From the NCBI GenBank assembly GCA_014529385.2, contig CM043963.1, positions 72,535,912-72,599,911 on the forward strand: DNA of 64,000 nucleotides, in the 5' to 3' direction. This DNA comes from Adiantum capillus-veneris. Lineage: Eukaryota; Streptophyta; Polypodiopsida; Polypodiales; Pteridaceae. Below are positions 51,890 through 62,475 of the stretch, piece by piece. Position numbers and translations under genes: made by a program. Each line of letters starts with the position of its first letter. The first letter of the stretch is position 1. The notes under the pieces are model-generated. The model saw only the letters and a program-made list of their open reading frames with translations. It was not told the DNA's origin and made no database searches.

Positions 51890-52614
51890 TAGAGCATCAA
51901 TCGCTCCATAAGGGCTCATATATCGATATTAGTATAAGCTTTGAGCTCAATCTCCTACAAAGGGCTAAGGGCTATGACTATAGTATCTGACTGTAAGAGA
52001 AGAGACTGCGAGACTATGCAAGAGTCTGCAACCATTCTATATGCAAGGGGGCTTCTTGAGCATATATGCTATGGGAATTAAACACCCTAGGTGGAAAGTA
52101 AATGGATACACCTAGATGGGGATATTTGTGATGCCTGCTAAACAGTGGGTTTGTTACACCACTAAGTCCATATAATAGGTGTTGTGAGAATGTGCAATGG
52201 TGTATGATTTCTCTATCCCCAAGAGGGTTTCTTGAGAATGTAAAATGAAGGCATTAAGCATCCAAGGTGCATGCAGTGAAGGAGGAGCATAAATCTAAGG
52301 ATAATACATATTCAAATCGAAATAAGGCATGCTATTACGTAAATATGTTAAGTAACTAGGTCCTGCTAATGAAAATGACCAAAAGGGAGTAGTTACGAGG
52401 CGTACATTTTAGTAATGCAACCAGATCCAAATACAGGATTCTATGGCATTCTATGTATACGACATTATATTGATTCATAAAAACATTTATCCTTATGGTG
52501 AGTAGGAAATTCTTTTATGTATGTGTACAAATCGGATCCAAATGGACCCAACCAACCAAAAAATATAATATCTACAAAGTGAGAATGTTTGTGTGTGGGT
52601 GTGGGTGTGGGTGT

Positions 52615-52700
<86 letters not shown>

Positions 52701-53162
52701 TACCCCATGGCTATGCTTTTCTTGGCCGCAGCAACGCGTGGGTCATACACTAGTTTCACTAAAAAGCACTAAAAATCATGAAAAGGTGAAAAGCGTACAA
52801 AAAGCATATTTTTTTAAAATTGAACCATAGCTTCCTCAGGACTCGTAGATTAAGGATCCGGCTTTGCTTTTTGTAAAAAAGCATCGAAAAGCACAACAAA
52901 CATGAAAAAGATTTTAAAAAACATATTTTTTTCAAAATTGAATAAACATTCGTCTGAACTACTGGAATATGAAAACGACCTTTCTTTTCACTTTAGAACC
53001 TTACAATGTTGCCAAACAAGCATTTTAAACCAAAATTTCACAAAGCGGATGTTAGAAACTATTTTTGTTATTTTTAAAAGAGACCCAAAAATTGGGGATC
53101 GTATCCTCTCACACTTGAAAAATTCGAGGTGTCCTCATCTAAACATGAAATTTGAGGTGTCC
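51890..53162. other. Flank of element 1, no gene
   Basis: Starts with the TAGAG target copy. Holds a compound (GGGTGT)n/(GT)n/(GA)n tract at about 52592-52694, a diverged tandem pair at about 52761-52825 and 52877-52944, and a 28-bp duplication at 53125-53180. No host gene was recognised. Confidence 0.6.
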
Positions 53163-53308
53163 TCACCTAGACATGAAATCTGGATAATCTAGTCTCCTTA
53201 CATCATCGCATTCCCAAGTAGCATCTTCCTCAAGATATGTTGACCATTTAACAAGGTGTTCAAGAATGGTCCGATTACAAAGAGGTTTACTTCTACTTTG
53301 AAGAATAG
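53163..53308 (-). pseudogene. Chromodomain remnant of a chromovirus integrase
   Basis: The minus-strand frame reads ILEHLVKWSTYLEEDATWE and ends PDFMSR before a stop. It matches the C-terminal half of a chromodomain (LVKW...ATWE), which chromovirus integrases carry at the end of pol and use to target chromatin. The upstream part is cut by the LTR starting at 53309. The rest of that element is not in the window. Confidence 0.75.
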
Positions 53309-54247
53309 TGTTGAGCCAGCAGAGGATCACACCCACATTTTTGCTCACACTCATCATTTTTGTAACCATTGATTGTAATAAATGTCTTTCCGACATTGAT
53401 TTTGAATTGAGCCATTCATTAAGTAACAGGACTCAATTGAGTTTCCAGCTTGTAATCCCGAAGTAATTTCACTTGCTGATGTAATTAGTTAGAGATGTTC
53501 TCACCTCCAAGGCTGAGGTATATAAGCCAAAGTTTTTGTAACCTAAGGGGATTCAGATTATTAATCAAAGTGAGTTTTTGAGCGCCGTGACTGTGTCTGA
53601 GAGAGAGTGAGAGAGAGAGTGAGTCTTATCTACTTGCTACGCGAGCTACGGAGCCGCCATTGGAGAAGCGACACTGCCATTGTGTTAGCAACGGCGAGAG
53701 CTACGCACAGATACCAAGAGTGCGCGCTATCGGCTTCTATGTGTGGTAAGTTCCTACGAGCTTCGGTGTGAGTTTTCTTCCAACTCGTGTATCGGAATAG
53801 AGCGTGCAGCATATCTATAGAACCACAACGAGTAGAGCTACGCATTAGTACCATCGGGGTCAAGTTTCGGTCACCTGTATTTTTTGGCCTGTCTTCATAC
53901 GCGTTTACCGCACGGAGTGATTATAGGTTGATTTTGCAGTTCAAGTCTTTAGGGTGTTGTTCTTACCTGTGCATAGACTTCCCCTTGAGTTTGAGATCGA
54001 TTCAATGATTCTAGATCCTGTTTCGTATAGCATTCGTTCGTAGTACGGATTTCAGTCACTTGCGTATTTTAGAACTTAGATTTGATTTCCTTAGTAGTGA
54101 TTGTCATTAGAAGGTCGAGTAGGTGATTTGACACCCACCTAGTTGTTTCCATGCGCCTGCGGGTCAAGCTTCGTCCTCGTCTGACAAATTCTGTTGTTGG
54201 TTGAGTTCTCGCTATTTAGCTTCCGCTAGCGGCGTAACCGCCTTAAC
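53309..54247 (+). repeat. Inverted LTR copy of the element 2 family
   Basis: 939 bp from TGTTGAGCCAGC to CCTTAACA, the reverse complement of 54435-55375 with about 97% identity by eye. A TATA-like GGTATATAAGCC lies near 53516-53527. It interrupts the chromodomain remnant. Confidence 0.93.
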
Positions 54248-54249
54248 AT

Positions 54250-54267
54250 TTGGCGCCGCTGCCGGGG
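54250..54267 (+). promoter_or_regulatory. Primer-binding site beside the inverted LTR
   Basis: TGGCGCCGCTGCCGGGGA, two bases after the LTR. It is followed by only about 145 bp before a second primer site in the opposite orientation. Confidence 0.9.
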
Positions 54268-54414
54268 ACGAGAGCCCTAAGTAGGTGACCTTAGACTAAT
54301 CCTACGAGGTGAGTCGTATAAACTACTTTGTATACTTTAGTTAGAAAAGATCTAGGAGTGGTGGACTCCGAAGATCTCGAGAGATACTAGCAAGTGGGAT
54401 ACTAGCGGCTCTCG

Positions 54415-54432
54415 TCCCCGGCAGCGGCGCCA
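54415..54432 (-). promoter_or_regulatory. Opposite primer-binding site
   Basis: The same 18 bases on the minus strand, two bases from the LTR at 54435. The two leaders share 13 further bases and then differ, leaving a unique loop of about 140 bp. Confidence 0.9.
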
Positions 54433-54434
54433 AA

Positions 54435-55375
54435 TGTTATGGCGGTTATGCCGCTAGCGGAAGCTAAATAGCGAGAACTCAACCAACAACAGAATTTGTC
54501 AGACGAGGACGAAGCTTGACCCGCAGGCGCATGGAAACAACTAGGTGGGTGTCAAATCACCTACTCGACCTTCTAATGACAATCACTACTAAGAAAATCA
54601 AATCTAAGTTCTAAAATACGCAAGTGACTGAAATCCGTACTACGAACGAATGCTATACGAAACAGGATCTAGAATCATTGAATCGGTCTCAAACTCAAGG
54701 GGAAGTCTATGTACTAGGTAAGAACAACACCCTAAAGACTTGAACTGCAAAATCAACCTATAATCACTCCGTGCGGTAAACGTGTATGAAGACAGGCCAA
54801 AAAATATAGGTGACCAAAACTTGACCCCCATGGTACTAATGTGTAGCTCTACTCGTTGTGGTTCTATAGATATGCTGCACACTCTATTCCGACACACGAG
54901 TTGGAAGAAAACTCACACCGAAGCTCATAGGAACTTACCACACATAGAAGCCGATAGCGCGCACTCTTGGTATCTGTGCGTAGCTCTCGCCGTTGCTAAC
55001 ACAATGGCGGTGTCGCTTCTCCAATGGCAGCTCCGTAGCTCGCGTAGCAAGTAGATAAGACTCACTCTCTCTCTCACTCTCTCTCAGACACAGTCACGGC
55101 GCTCAAAAACTCACTTTGATTAATAATCTGAATCCCCTTAGGTTACAAAAACTTTGGCTTATATACCTCAGCCTTGGAGGTGAGAACATCTGTAACTAAT
55201 TACATCAGCAAGTGAAATTACTTCGGGATTACAAGCTAGAAACTCAATTGAGTCCCGTTACTTAATGAATGGCTCAATTCAAAATCAATGTCGGAAAGAC
55301 ATTTATTACAATCAATGGTTACAAAAATGATGAGTGTGAGCAAAAATGTGGGTGTGATCCTCTGCTGGCTCAACA
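54435..55375 (-). repeat. Element 2 3' LTR, flanked by both PBS and PPT
   Basis: 941 bp from TGTTATGGCGG to GGCTCAACA. A polypurine tract borders it on one side and a primer site on the other. An ordinary LTR has only one of these, so this LTR is shared by, or fused to, two element copies. Confidence 0.92.
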
Positions 55376-55387
55376 CTCCCCCCCTCC
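55376..55387 (-). promoter_or_regulatory. Element 2 polypurine tract
   Basis: Minus strand GGAGGGGGGGAG directly beside the LTR. Confidence 0.88.
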
Positions 55388-55424
55388 GCGTTCATGTCGT
55401 CCTTGACATGACCTTTATGCTTGG

Positions 55425-58400
55425 TCAATAAAGTCCTGTGGTCTTGAGCATCTGCAAATGTGATTCGTATCGCAGGTTGCCAATGGTCAAGGTTGGGCCG
55501 AATATTTTGCTTTCGTGGGTGAAAAAGCCGGTGTAGAAAGCTTCTTCGAATGTTTGCATGTGGAAGCTAGGCAAAAACATAATCCTCTGGTATAGGAGGT
55601 GCAACACTTTTGAGAAGGCTGCAATGAAAGATCATACATCATATCAGTCACTGTGTCGGCCGTCGATAGTAGACTCGAGGTCGTGGCTTTATCTGGCGCG
55701 AACACTTCAATGCAAGCTAAGAGAGTCCTGCAAATTTTCTTGAGCATCTGACACGAAAGGTCAGCAGAGCCAGTAAAGAGCTTGATGGTGCCCGTTAGGG
55801 TTTTCACCATGTAGGCTTTACCTATTCTCTCTCCTGCCTTTGGTCCTGGCATCCTGGGGTAATTAAGCCAATTTGGCTTCTTTTCTATAATCCTGCCATG
55901 CTCTTTCCAGCTTCTGACTCTTGGCACCGGGCAGAAGGTTGCATGCTCCCGAATCTCCTTTGGTGCCTCCACCAAGTAGATGAGATAGGCTGGGTATTTG
56001 TTCAGCCAACCTTTCCTCCATCTAGGCTGCGAATCTACAATCTTCTTTGATTGTTCCTCTTTTGTGATGTCGCCTTCGTAAAGAGCGACATACTGCTCCT
56101 CCTCTATTCTCTTTTTCGTTTTTATCACTTCAAATTTCATCAAAGGGAAAGGCAGGCTGGGTTGCATCCACTCTTCATGGAGCACTTTTGTGTCTAGTCC
56201 CTGAAGTCTAATGGAGATTAGGAGTCTCCTCTCCCATTCCATTTCCGCCTTGGCACTCTCCTCTGCTGACTTTTCTATTTGGTCATGGAGTCTTTGTTCT
56301 TCTTCTTCAGAGATTCTTGAAGTCGAGGTCACCTCGTGAACTGGGGCTGGATCTTCAATTGTGGTTGCCTCTCCAGTTTCTGGTAGTTCTATGGCTGCTC
56401 CACCTGATTCTTCTTGTGGTGTCTCTGTCTCTCTTCTTTGTTGCTCTTGTAGATCTTGGAGCTGTTTGCGGAGGGTCTCATTCTCTGTTCTTAGTGTTTG
56501 ATTTTCTAAAGTGAGCCTCTCCTCTGCTGCCAATGATCCCTCCGCAATGTGCAACCTTTGCACTTGCTCTAATCTTAGCTCTCTTTGTAAGCTTCGGACC
56601 TGGTCTTCCAGAGCTGGTACAAGAGCTCCCTCTTGTTCGGTCCCTGCTCTGCTAGCTCTAGGGGTAGTCCTGAGTCTAGTGATTGTTCTTTCTTGGAGCT
56701 CGACTCTTTCCCTTAGCTCAATGAGCTCATCTTTAGCCGCCTCCAAGTCGTCTTCCATCCGCTCCCTTGCTTCCTGTGCACTTGTTACTTCTCTTGAAGC
56801 CTCAGCTAGCTGGAGTATCAAGCCGTCTCTCTCGTTTTCCGCATCGTAGAGTGATGCTTTATGACTTTCAGATTCAGTCATAGCATCCTCTAATTTCCTC
56901 TGCAACTCGGCTTCCCTTTGTTTGGCTATCTCAATCTCCGCTTCCTTTGCCTTGGATCTTTCTTTGATCTTGTTGAGCAGTTCATGCACCATGTGCATGT
57001 CTTTTTCATCTTCATCTGTCAACTCTAAAGCTTTTTTGGCCACCACCTCCACTGGCTTCGGCTCTTCTAGTACGTTCTGCTCATCCAGTTTTTCATCACT
57101 TTCTTTTGTACTCTTTGTATTTTCCTCTGTCCCTCTCCGATCATCTCGTTTTTGTAGGGTGATCCCATAAACCGCCTCAAGGGCCTCTTCTTCAGTGTAC
57201 CCTATCGCTACCAGATCCTCATAATCGTTTTTCTTTTGCTGAATTGGATCTATCTCCTTTTCCTTGGTCCCGGCCTCCGGCTTTTCCATACCAGCCGTGT
57301 CCATCTCTCCTGTGGTCTCTTCCACAATGATTTCCGTCTTCTTCGGGCTGGGTACATCAGTAAAGGAGGGCTGATTGTCCTCAGTCATCTTGGCTTTCCC
57401 TTTGTTTGCTTGCCCGTCTTTCTCTTGAGGTTCAGTAGACTCATCTACTTTCTTCTTCCCCTTGTCGTCCTTTTGCAGCTCAGCTTTTAAAAGTTGTACT
57501 TCCTCTTCAGTGTATGGCTCGACAGGTTGCTGCTCCAGTATTGCCTCTGACTCCTCATAAGCTCTAATATATTGATCATATTGATCAACATGTGGCCTGG
57601 CTGAGCTAGTTCCGACTTTAGTGGGGTCTGGCACCCACTTTTCTTCAAAGTCCCCCTTTAGAGCTCTTTCCGCTCTAAACTGCTCCACTAGTCTTTCCAT
57701 TCGTGCCGCTTTCTGACTTTTGGTTTGCTAGGGATCAACCTTCTTCTTTGCTTTCTTCATAATCGGCTCATCCACATTCTCTTCAGGTTCTGAAACTATT
57801 TCTAGTTTCCTGCGTGCTCTTGTGGACGCCCTCTTGGATACTTCAGGCTGTTCTTCCTCCTCATCGGCTTCTCTAAGCCACTCATTCTGGGAGGGAACCT
57901 TTGGCCATTGATCTCTGGCTCCAATAGCTTCATAAGCTATTCTTGTCAGAACTTTAGCTCCTCCTATATACTTTGGCTTCTCGTTGTGCATGGCAATTAC
58001 TTGCTCGTGGATGTGTTGAGCGTAATTCACCTCTTTTGGCATATTGCTCTTCAATGCCCATGTGATGGTAGTTGCAATGGCATGGGGCGGTGTCGTATAC
58101 TTTTGCGGTCTTTTACTGCAAATATGGAGAAATTGGTTGTACAGTCGGCAAAGGGTTGCCGCTCTTTGGTCTGCCATATCTCCATAAGTTGCATTCTGTT
58201 TCTTGGACCCATAAACCTCTATAGCCTCCCTTCTTTCCCTGACAGAGCTCCCTTTGTTGTTCAGCTTCAATGCATCTGCAATGAGCTGTGGAGTGATCTG
58301 TACCTCTACTTTCTCTCCATCTATTGCTGTCAATGTGGCTTTCCCATCCTTCTGAATGGATGTTGCCAACTCGTACACTCTTCTTATATCCACACCTGAT

Positions 58401-58699
58401 GGTCTCGAGGTGAAGAAATTGTGCAAGTCTGCCCTTTCCAGGTACCTGCTGATGTTCTTTGACGTGCTATAATCCACCAATTCTTGTGGGATCATCGGTA
58501 TATCCACCGCTTGCCCTTGAGGATCTCTGAAAGTCCCCTGGTAGATCTTTATTCCCTCTTGTTCCAGTACTGCTTCCTCCACCCAAGTTTTGGTTGGCTT
58601 GAGGGTTTCTGCTGGAATGTCAAAGGGTTCTGCTTCTGCAAGAGCATCTTTGATTGTCGGTCTTTTTCTCTTTGTTGCTGATAACTTGGCGGAATCCAT
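55425..58699 (-). pseudogene. Element 2 extra ORF (coiled-coil protein), nearly intact
   Basis: It starts at ATG 58699. The first 323 residues carry a KRKRP patch near the N-terminus, YTTPPHAIATTITWALKS and VLTRIAYEAIGARDQW. One TAG (57728-57730, followed by CAA) separates them from a further 737 residues counted from the next Met, in the same frame. That part is acidic, with LVAIGYTEEEALEAVYG at about residues 163-179 (UBA-like in pattern only), a strong coiled coil at about 228-428, and a conserved C-terminal region (FCPVPRVRSW, KAYMVKTLTG, DLSCQMLKKICR). A frameshift near 55.6 kb moves the tail to another frame. No signal peptide or membrane segment was seen. The role is unknown: it may bind the palindromes upstream, pack with Gag, or act on host chromatin. 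Confidence 0.8.
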
Positions 58700-61290
58700 G
58701 GATCCTGTAACTCCAATTTCAGAAGTTAGCGTCTTTTTAGTACTGAAAGCCGAAATGAAGCTTTTAACTATTCAAATGACTTGAAAATTGAAACATGAGC
58801 TATTCAGGGCCTAAGGATGCAGGGTAGGTGAAAAAATATGCAAACTGGGCTCAAAATCATGCTGGAGACATCATACGCGTATGATGTCTTTTGTGTCAAA
58901 ATGACTTCATATTGGTTGTGCTTGTAGCTGATAGTGTATACATGAGTATCATATGCTTGGATTTGAGTTTGGATCCCATTTGGTCAAGTTTTGGCCAGTT
59001 TAGTCCAGTTCAGGCTCTTGGAAAAATTTTGAAAGAAAATCGGATTTTATGATCCAAATTGGATAAAACTTGGTGGTTCACCTTCAAATGGCATGTAGAT
59101 CACTTCTGTTTGGTGGTTGAAGCCCTGAGGTGCCAAAATCACATAGTGAGACATCATACGCGTATGATGTCTTTTAGTGTATTTTTGGACCAAATTTCTC
59201 TATAAGCTTGGATATGGCTTTAGATAGGCTTATTCGGTGGATTTATGAATTTTGGATATATTTTGGGCTAAAAATGGCTCTAAAGACATCATACGCGTAT
59301 GATGTCTTTTTCATCAATTTTTCATGGGATTGATTCTGTGGACTCCCCATGTACTAGTGAAGGACTGTCTCTACTCAAATCTTGGTTTGGACTTGAGTAT
59401 GTTGGATTTGGGCCAAAAATAGGCTTTGGATGAAGGATTTTCCCTCAATTGGGCTAATGGGGTGATCCACTTGACCAAATGGTTCCAAACTTCATATGTA
59501 GCATGTATTAGATATATATAATGGATGTATGATGACAAATGAGCAATTTTGGCTCTGTAAGTGCAAATAGACATCATACGCGTATGATGTCTTTTGTGTC
59601 AAAATGGTGCTTTTTGGTTCCAGATAGCTTGTAGATGTGTTAATCAACAATCCTACAAAGTTTCAATGAGTTTGGAGTTATTTTGACAAAATTAAGACCA
59701 AAAATCAATTTTATTGTTTACTTTGCGTCTTTTTGGTTTTCCTTGGGTTTTCTAACTCCAATTCTCATGATACTTGGTTCATAGGATGTGATTAACATGT
59801 GGAATGAGGCTATGCACTCAAATGTTGAAATGGATGTGAAATTCATGTTGTGAGACATCATACGCGTATGATGTCTTTTCTTGAAATGTTGGTCTTTTTG
59901 TGCAAAGAATGCTTTGTGCTAGTGCCCTAAGCCCTGCTAACTAGTTTTCAACTTAAAAAGTCATTAGTTTAGCTAAAAAGCCCCCTTTAGGCATTTCAGT
60001 CTCCGAAGTCGTCTTTTTGCCTTGGAGTTGAATTTCTTCAACTTTTCTTCTCGAGAGTTGCATTTCCAGCTCATTGGATATGTTGTGAAGCCACCTATTT
60101 GGTTGAACTTGACTTTGGCTCCCCGTTCTCCATCTTTCTCCATTTGGTTGTCCGAAAGCGTCTTTTTCACCATTGGTAAGTGAATCAGCTTTCTTTTGGG
60201 TTTTGCTTGCAACATAAGTCATCCATGTATATTTGAAGCTGCTTGTGAAGTTTCATGTCATTTGGTCGTCAATTTTAGCCGTTATGCCAAAATGACGCTT
60301 TCTGTGTCTACAGCCGAATCGGTTGTTCCGACCTAATTTCGGTGATCCAAACCCGGAGATACTCCATGGTTGCATTGCCCTCGATGTTGTTAAGCTTCCT
60401 AAGAAGTTTTGTGTCGTTTCCACAACTTTTTTTCTGTTTGCCTCTTGCAGGCTCTGTTGACCTAGGGTTTTTCAAGTCGTTCTTTCTCGAGCTTTGAGTG
60501 TTAGAAACCCATCTTCTATGTTAGGGTAACCCACCTCTAAGTTCTTGCAAGGTTTGGTTAGGCGGTTGTGCCCCTACCTAGCGTTCTTCCCCATTCCCCG
60601 TCTGCTCTTGTTTCTTGGTTTTGGTCAGTTTTCGCAACAAAAGTTAACGATAAGCATCAAAAGCTTATGGCAACGAGTCTACCTCTCATGTCTGGTGTCC
60701 TCTGAGCTCTCGTAGCAGTCGTAGAAGGCGGTAGAAGGTCGGATGCTCCTGTGTGCTCTTTGCTCTCTCCAAGAAGGTAATAGTGGAAATGAGCTTGAAA
60801 GTGATGTGAAAAATACTTAACTTCGGACTTCCCGGATCACTTGTTACCAAATTTGACATGTGCTCCTATCTCATCGTGAAATGCACTTTAGGATTTGAAA
60901 TTTCTCAATTTGGACTCCGTTTGACCTGTTTCTGAGAAATCTGTCCACTTTGCCAAAATTCTGTCATTTCGGGCTTTCCGCAACTTTTTCAGAATTGTAC
61001 CCAATTTTTACCATGGGTTGCCCTTGTCATTAGGACCATCACCGTCTATTCTTTTCTTTTTTCCGATCTCATTTCACCTGCTTTTTTATTTTTCTTTTAC
61101 TTTTATTAAGAAAATCATAAAAAATAAAGGAAAATAGCAAATTGAAGCCAAAAAATTCCAAACATACACAATAAATAGCTGGTAACCCTGTGTATATGAA
61201 TATACACTTATCTGTGATTTCTGGACTTGGATTACCACTTTTTTCCACTTTATAGCTCCAAAAATACTCTTATTTAGTGATATTTACACG
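58700..61290. other. Element 2 spacer between pol and extra ORF
   Basis: About 2.6 kb without a gene. The part near the extra ORF holds the palindrome array. An 89-codon minus-strand frame at 59953-60222 shows no motif. The part at 61.0-61.2 kb is A/T-rich. Confidence 0.7.
58867..59875. promoter_or_regulatory. Five perfect CGCG palindromes upstream of the element 2 extra ORF
   Basis: Identical 22-bp sites, half-site GACATCATACG plus its reverse complement, at 58867, 59150, 59285, 59570 and 59854. The spacings are 283, 135, 285 and 284 bp. Palindromy extends by one or more A/T pairs at each site. The first lies about 170 bp upstream of the ATG. Flanking sequence is diverged, while the 22 bp are unchanged in all five. 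Confidence 0.95.
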
Positions 61291-61291
61291 T

Positions 61292-62440
61292 CTAGAGACC
61301 CAAATTCATCATTTGAGTGCTTGTCTTCGTTATCCACTGTTGAGAATTCCTCGTCGAAGAGTAATCCGGTTGTATAGAAACTTTTGGTTGCCATTGCTTC
61401 TTCTTTTTCTCTGGTTGCTGTTTACCTTTGTTCTTGGATTCTTCCTTTGGAGTTGTCTCTGATCCTTTGGTGAACTTAACTGATTGACTTTCACCTTCGT
61501 ATTTGATAAGCACTGAATTAGAACTCCAGTCAATCATTGCATTGTATTGCTTCTGCCATGGTTGTCCTAGCAATAATGGATGTTGTGTAGCTTGGTCTTC
61601 AACCACGTAAAACATATGAGGATACACATATTGGTTAATCTGTATATGTAAAACTGTGCATCCGACAGTTTTAATTGAATTCTCAGAGTAACTCTTTAAC
61701 TCTTGCTTGGCAGTTTGTAGTTTAGTGTCATTTGTCAATTGTCTATACAAACTGAGTGATAGTAGGTTAGCTTGAGCTCCTGAATCCAATAGTGCTCTGG
61801 CTTTGATTTGGTTGGTTCCTACTTTGCATTCAATGATGGGTTCTTCTTTGTCATTATCCATTTCTGTTATACTGACTGCGTTTATTCGTATTGCTCCTTC
61901 ATTGCGCTGTTTCTGACGCAGTAGTCTTCTTTTCTCCATTCTTTCCTTCGCCTCGGCTTGCGCTTCCTCCTCAATCTTTTTCTTTTTCTGGACACGCAGC
62001 TTTTCTTGATGTATTTTGAGAAGCATGTCTTGGGTTAGCGGCAAAAGATACTTTTTCACTCTGCATCCACTAATCCAATTGGGCATTTCTTCTCCGTCTA
62101 ATGTAGCAAGCTTGACGGCTCCACTTGGTGATAGATCTTTAATCACCAGAGGTCCCATCCCTCGCTTTTTAAGCTTCTTAGCATGTTGTTTCAGAGTGTA
62201 AACTAGGACATAGTCCCCAACCTTAAACTCTTTAGTCCGCACATGCTTATCAAAAAATTCCTTTTGTCGCCTTTTTTGAGCGTAGATAGAAGCTACTGCT
62301 TTTAGGCGAAGCTCGTCTAGCTTTTCCAGGTCATCTATTCTATCAGAAAGCTCGTGCCCTGTCCACTCTAGATCCTTAGCCACCCTTAAGGTTGAAATCA
62401 AGAATTCTATTGGTAAGATAGCATTTAGCCCAAAAACCAT
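61292..62440 (-). CDS. Element 2 integrase C-terminus fused to a second retropepsin-like domain
   Basis: One open frame of 382 codons. Residues 1-135 are the integrase C-terminal region (GDYVLVYTLKQH, SPSGAVKLATLDG, WISGCRVKKYLLPLT). Residues 150-180 are a Lys/Glu-rich linker. Residues about 200-315 look like a retroviral aspartic protease: RALLDSGAQANLLS with Asp219, then LLLGQPWQKQYNAMIDW 73 residues later. A Lys/Gln-rich tail follows. The fusion in one frame shows this is a designed arrangement, not a neighbouring fragment. Whether it cleaves is unknown. It could be a second protease, a non-cleaving dimeric domain, or a DUF-type retropepsin-like fold. Confidence 0.85.
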   Translation of the reverse strand: MVFGLNAILPIEFLISTLRVAKDLEWTGHELSDRIDDLEKLDELRLKAVASIYAQKRRQKEFFDKHVRTKEFKVGDYVLVYTLKQHAKKLKKRGMGPLVIKDLSPSGAVKLATLDGEEMPNWISGCRVKKYLLPLTQDMLLKIHQEKLRVQKKKKIEEEAQAEAKERMEKRRLLRQKQRNEGAIRINAVSITEMDNDKEEPIIECKVGTNQIKARALLDSGAQANLLSLSLYRQLTNDTKLQTAKQELKSYSENSIKTVGCTVLHIQINQYVYPHMFYVVEDQATQHPLLLGQPWQKQYNAMIDWSSNSVLIKYEGESQSVKFTKGSETTPKEESKNKGKQQPEKKKKQWQPKVSIQPDYSSTRNSQQWITKTSTQMMNLGL

Positions 62441-62475
62441 GTTATATGGGGTCGTTCCTATTGATGTTTTATATG

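Noticed and set aside
53630-55054. Similar 73-90 codon frames on both strands near 53.8 and 54.8 kb
   Set aside because: They lie inside the inverted LTR copies, and their similarity comes from the LTR duplication and not from a gene family.
56317-58681. Plus-strand frames opposite the element 2 extra ORF
   Set aside because: Antisense shadows. The Leu/Ser-rich products mirror the charged coiled coil on the coding strand.
58867-59875. Palindrome array as a CRISPR array
   Set aside because: The repeats are perfect palindromes 135-285 bp apart in a plant retroelement. There are no short regular spacers and no cas genes.
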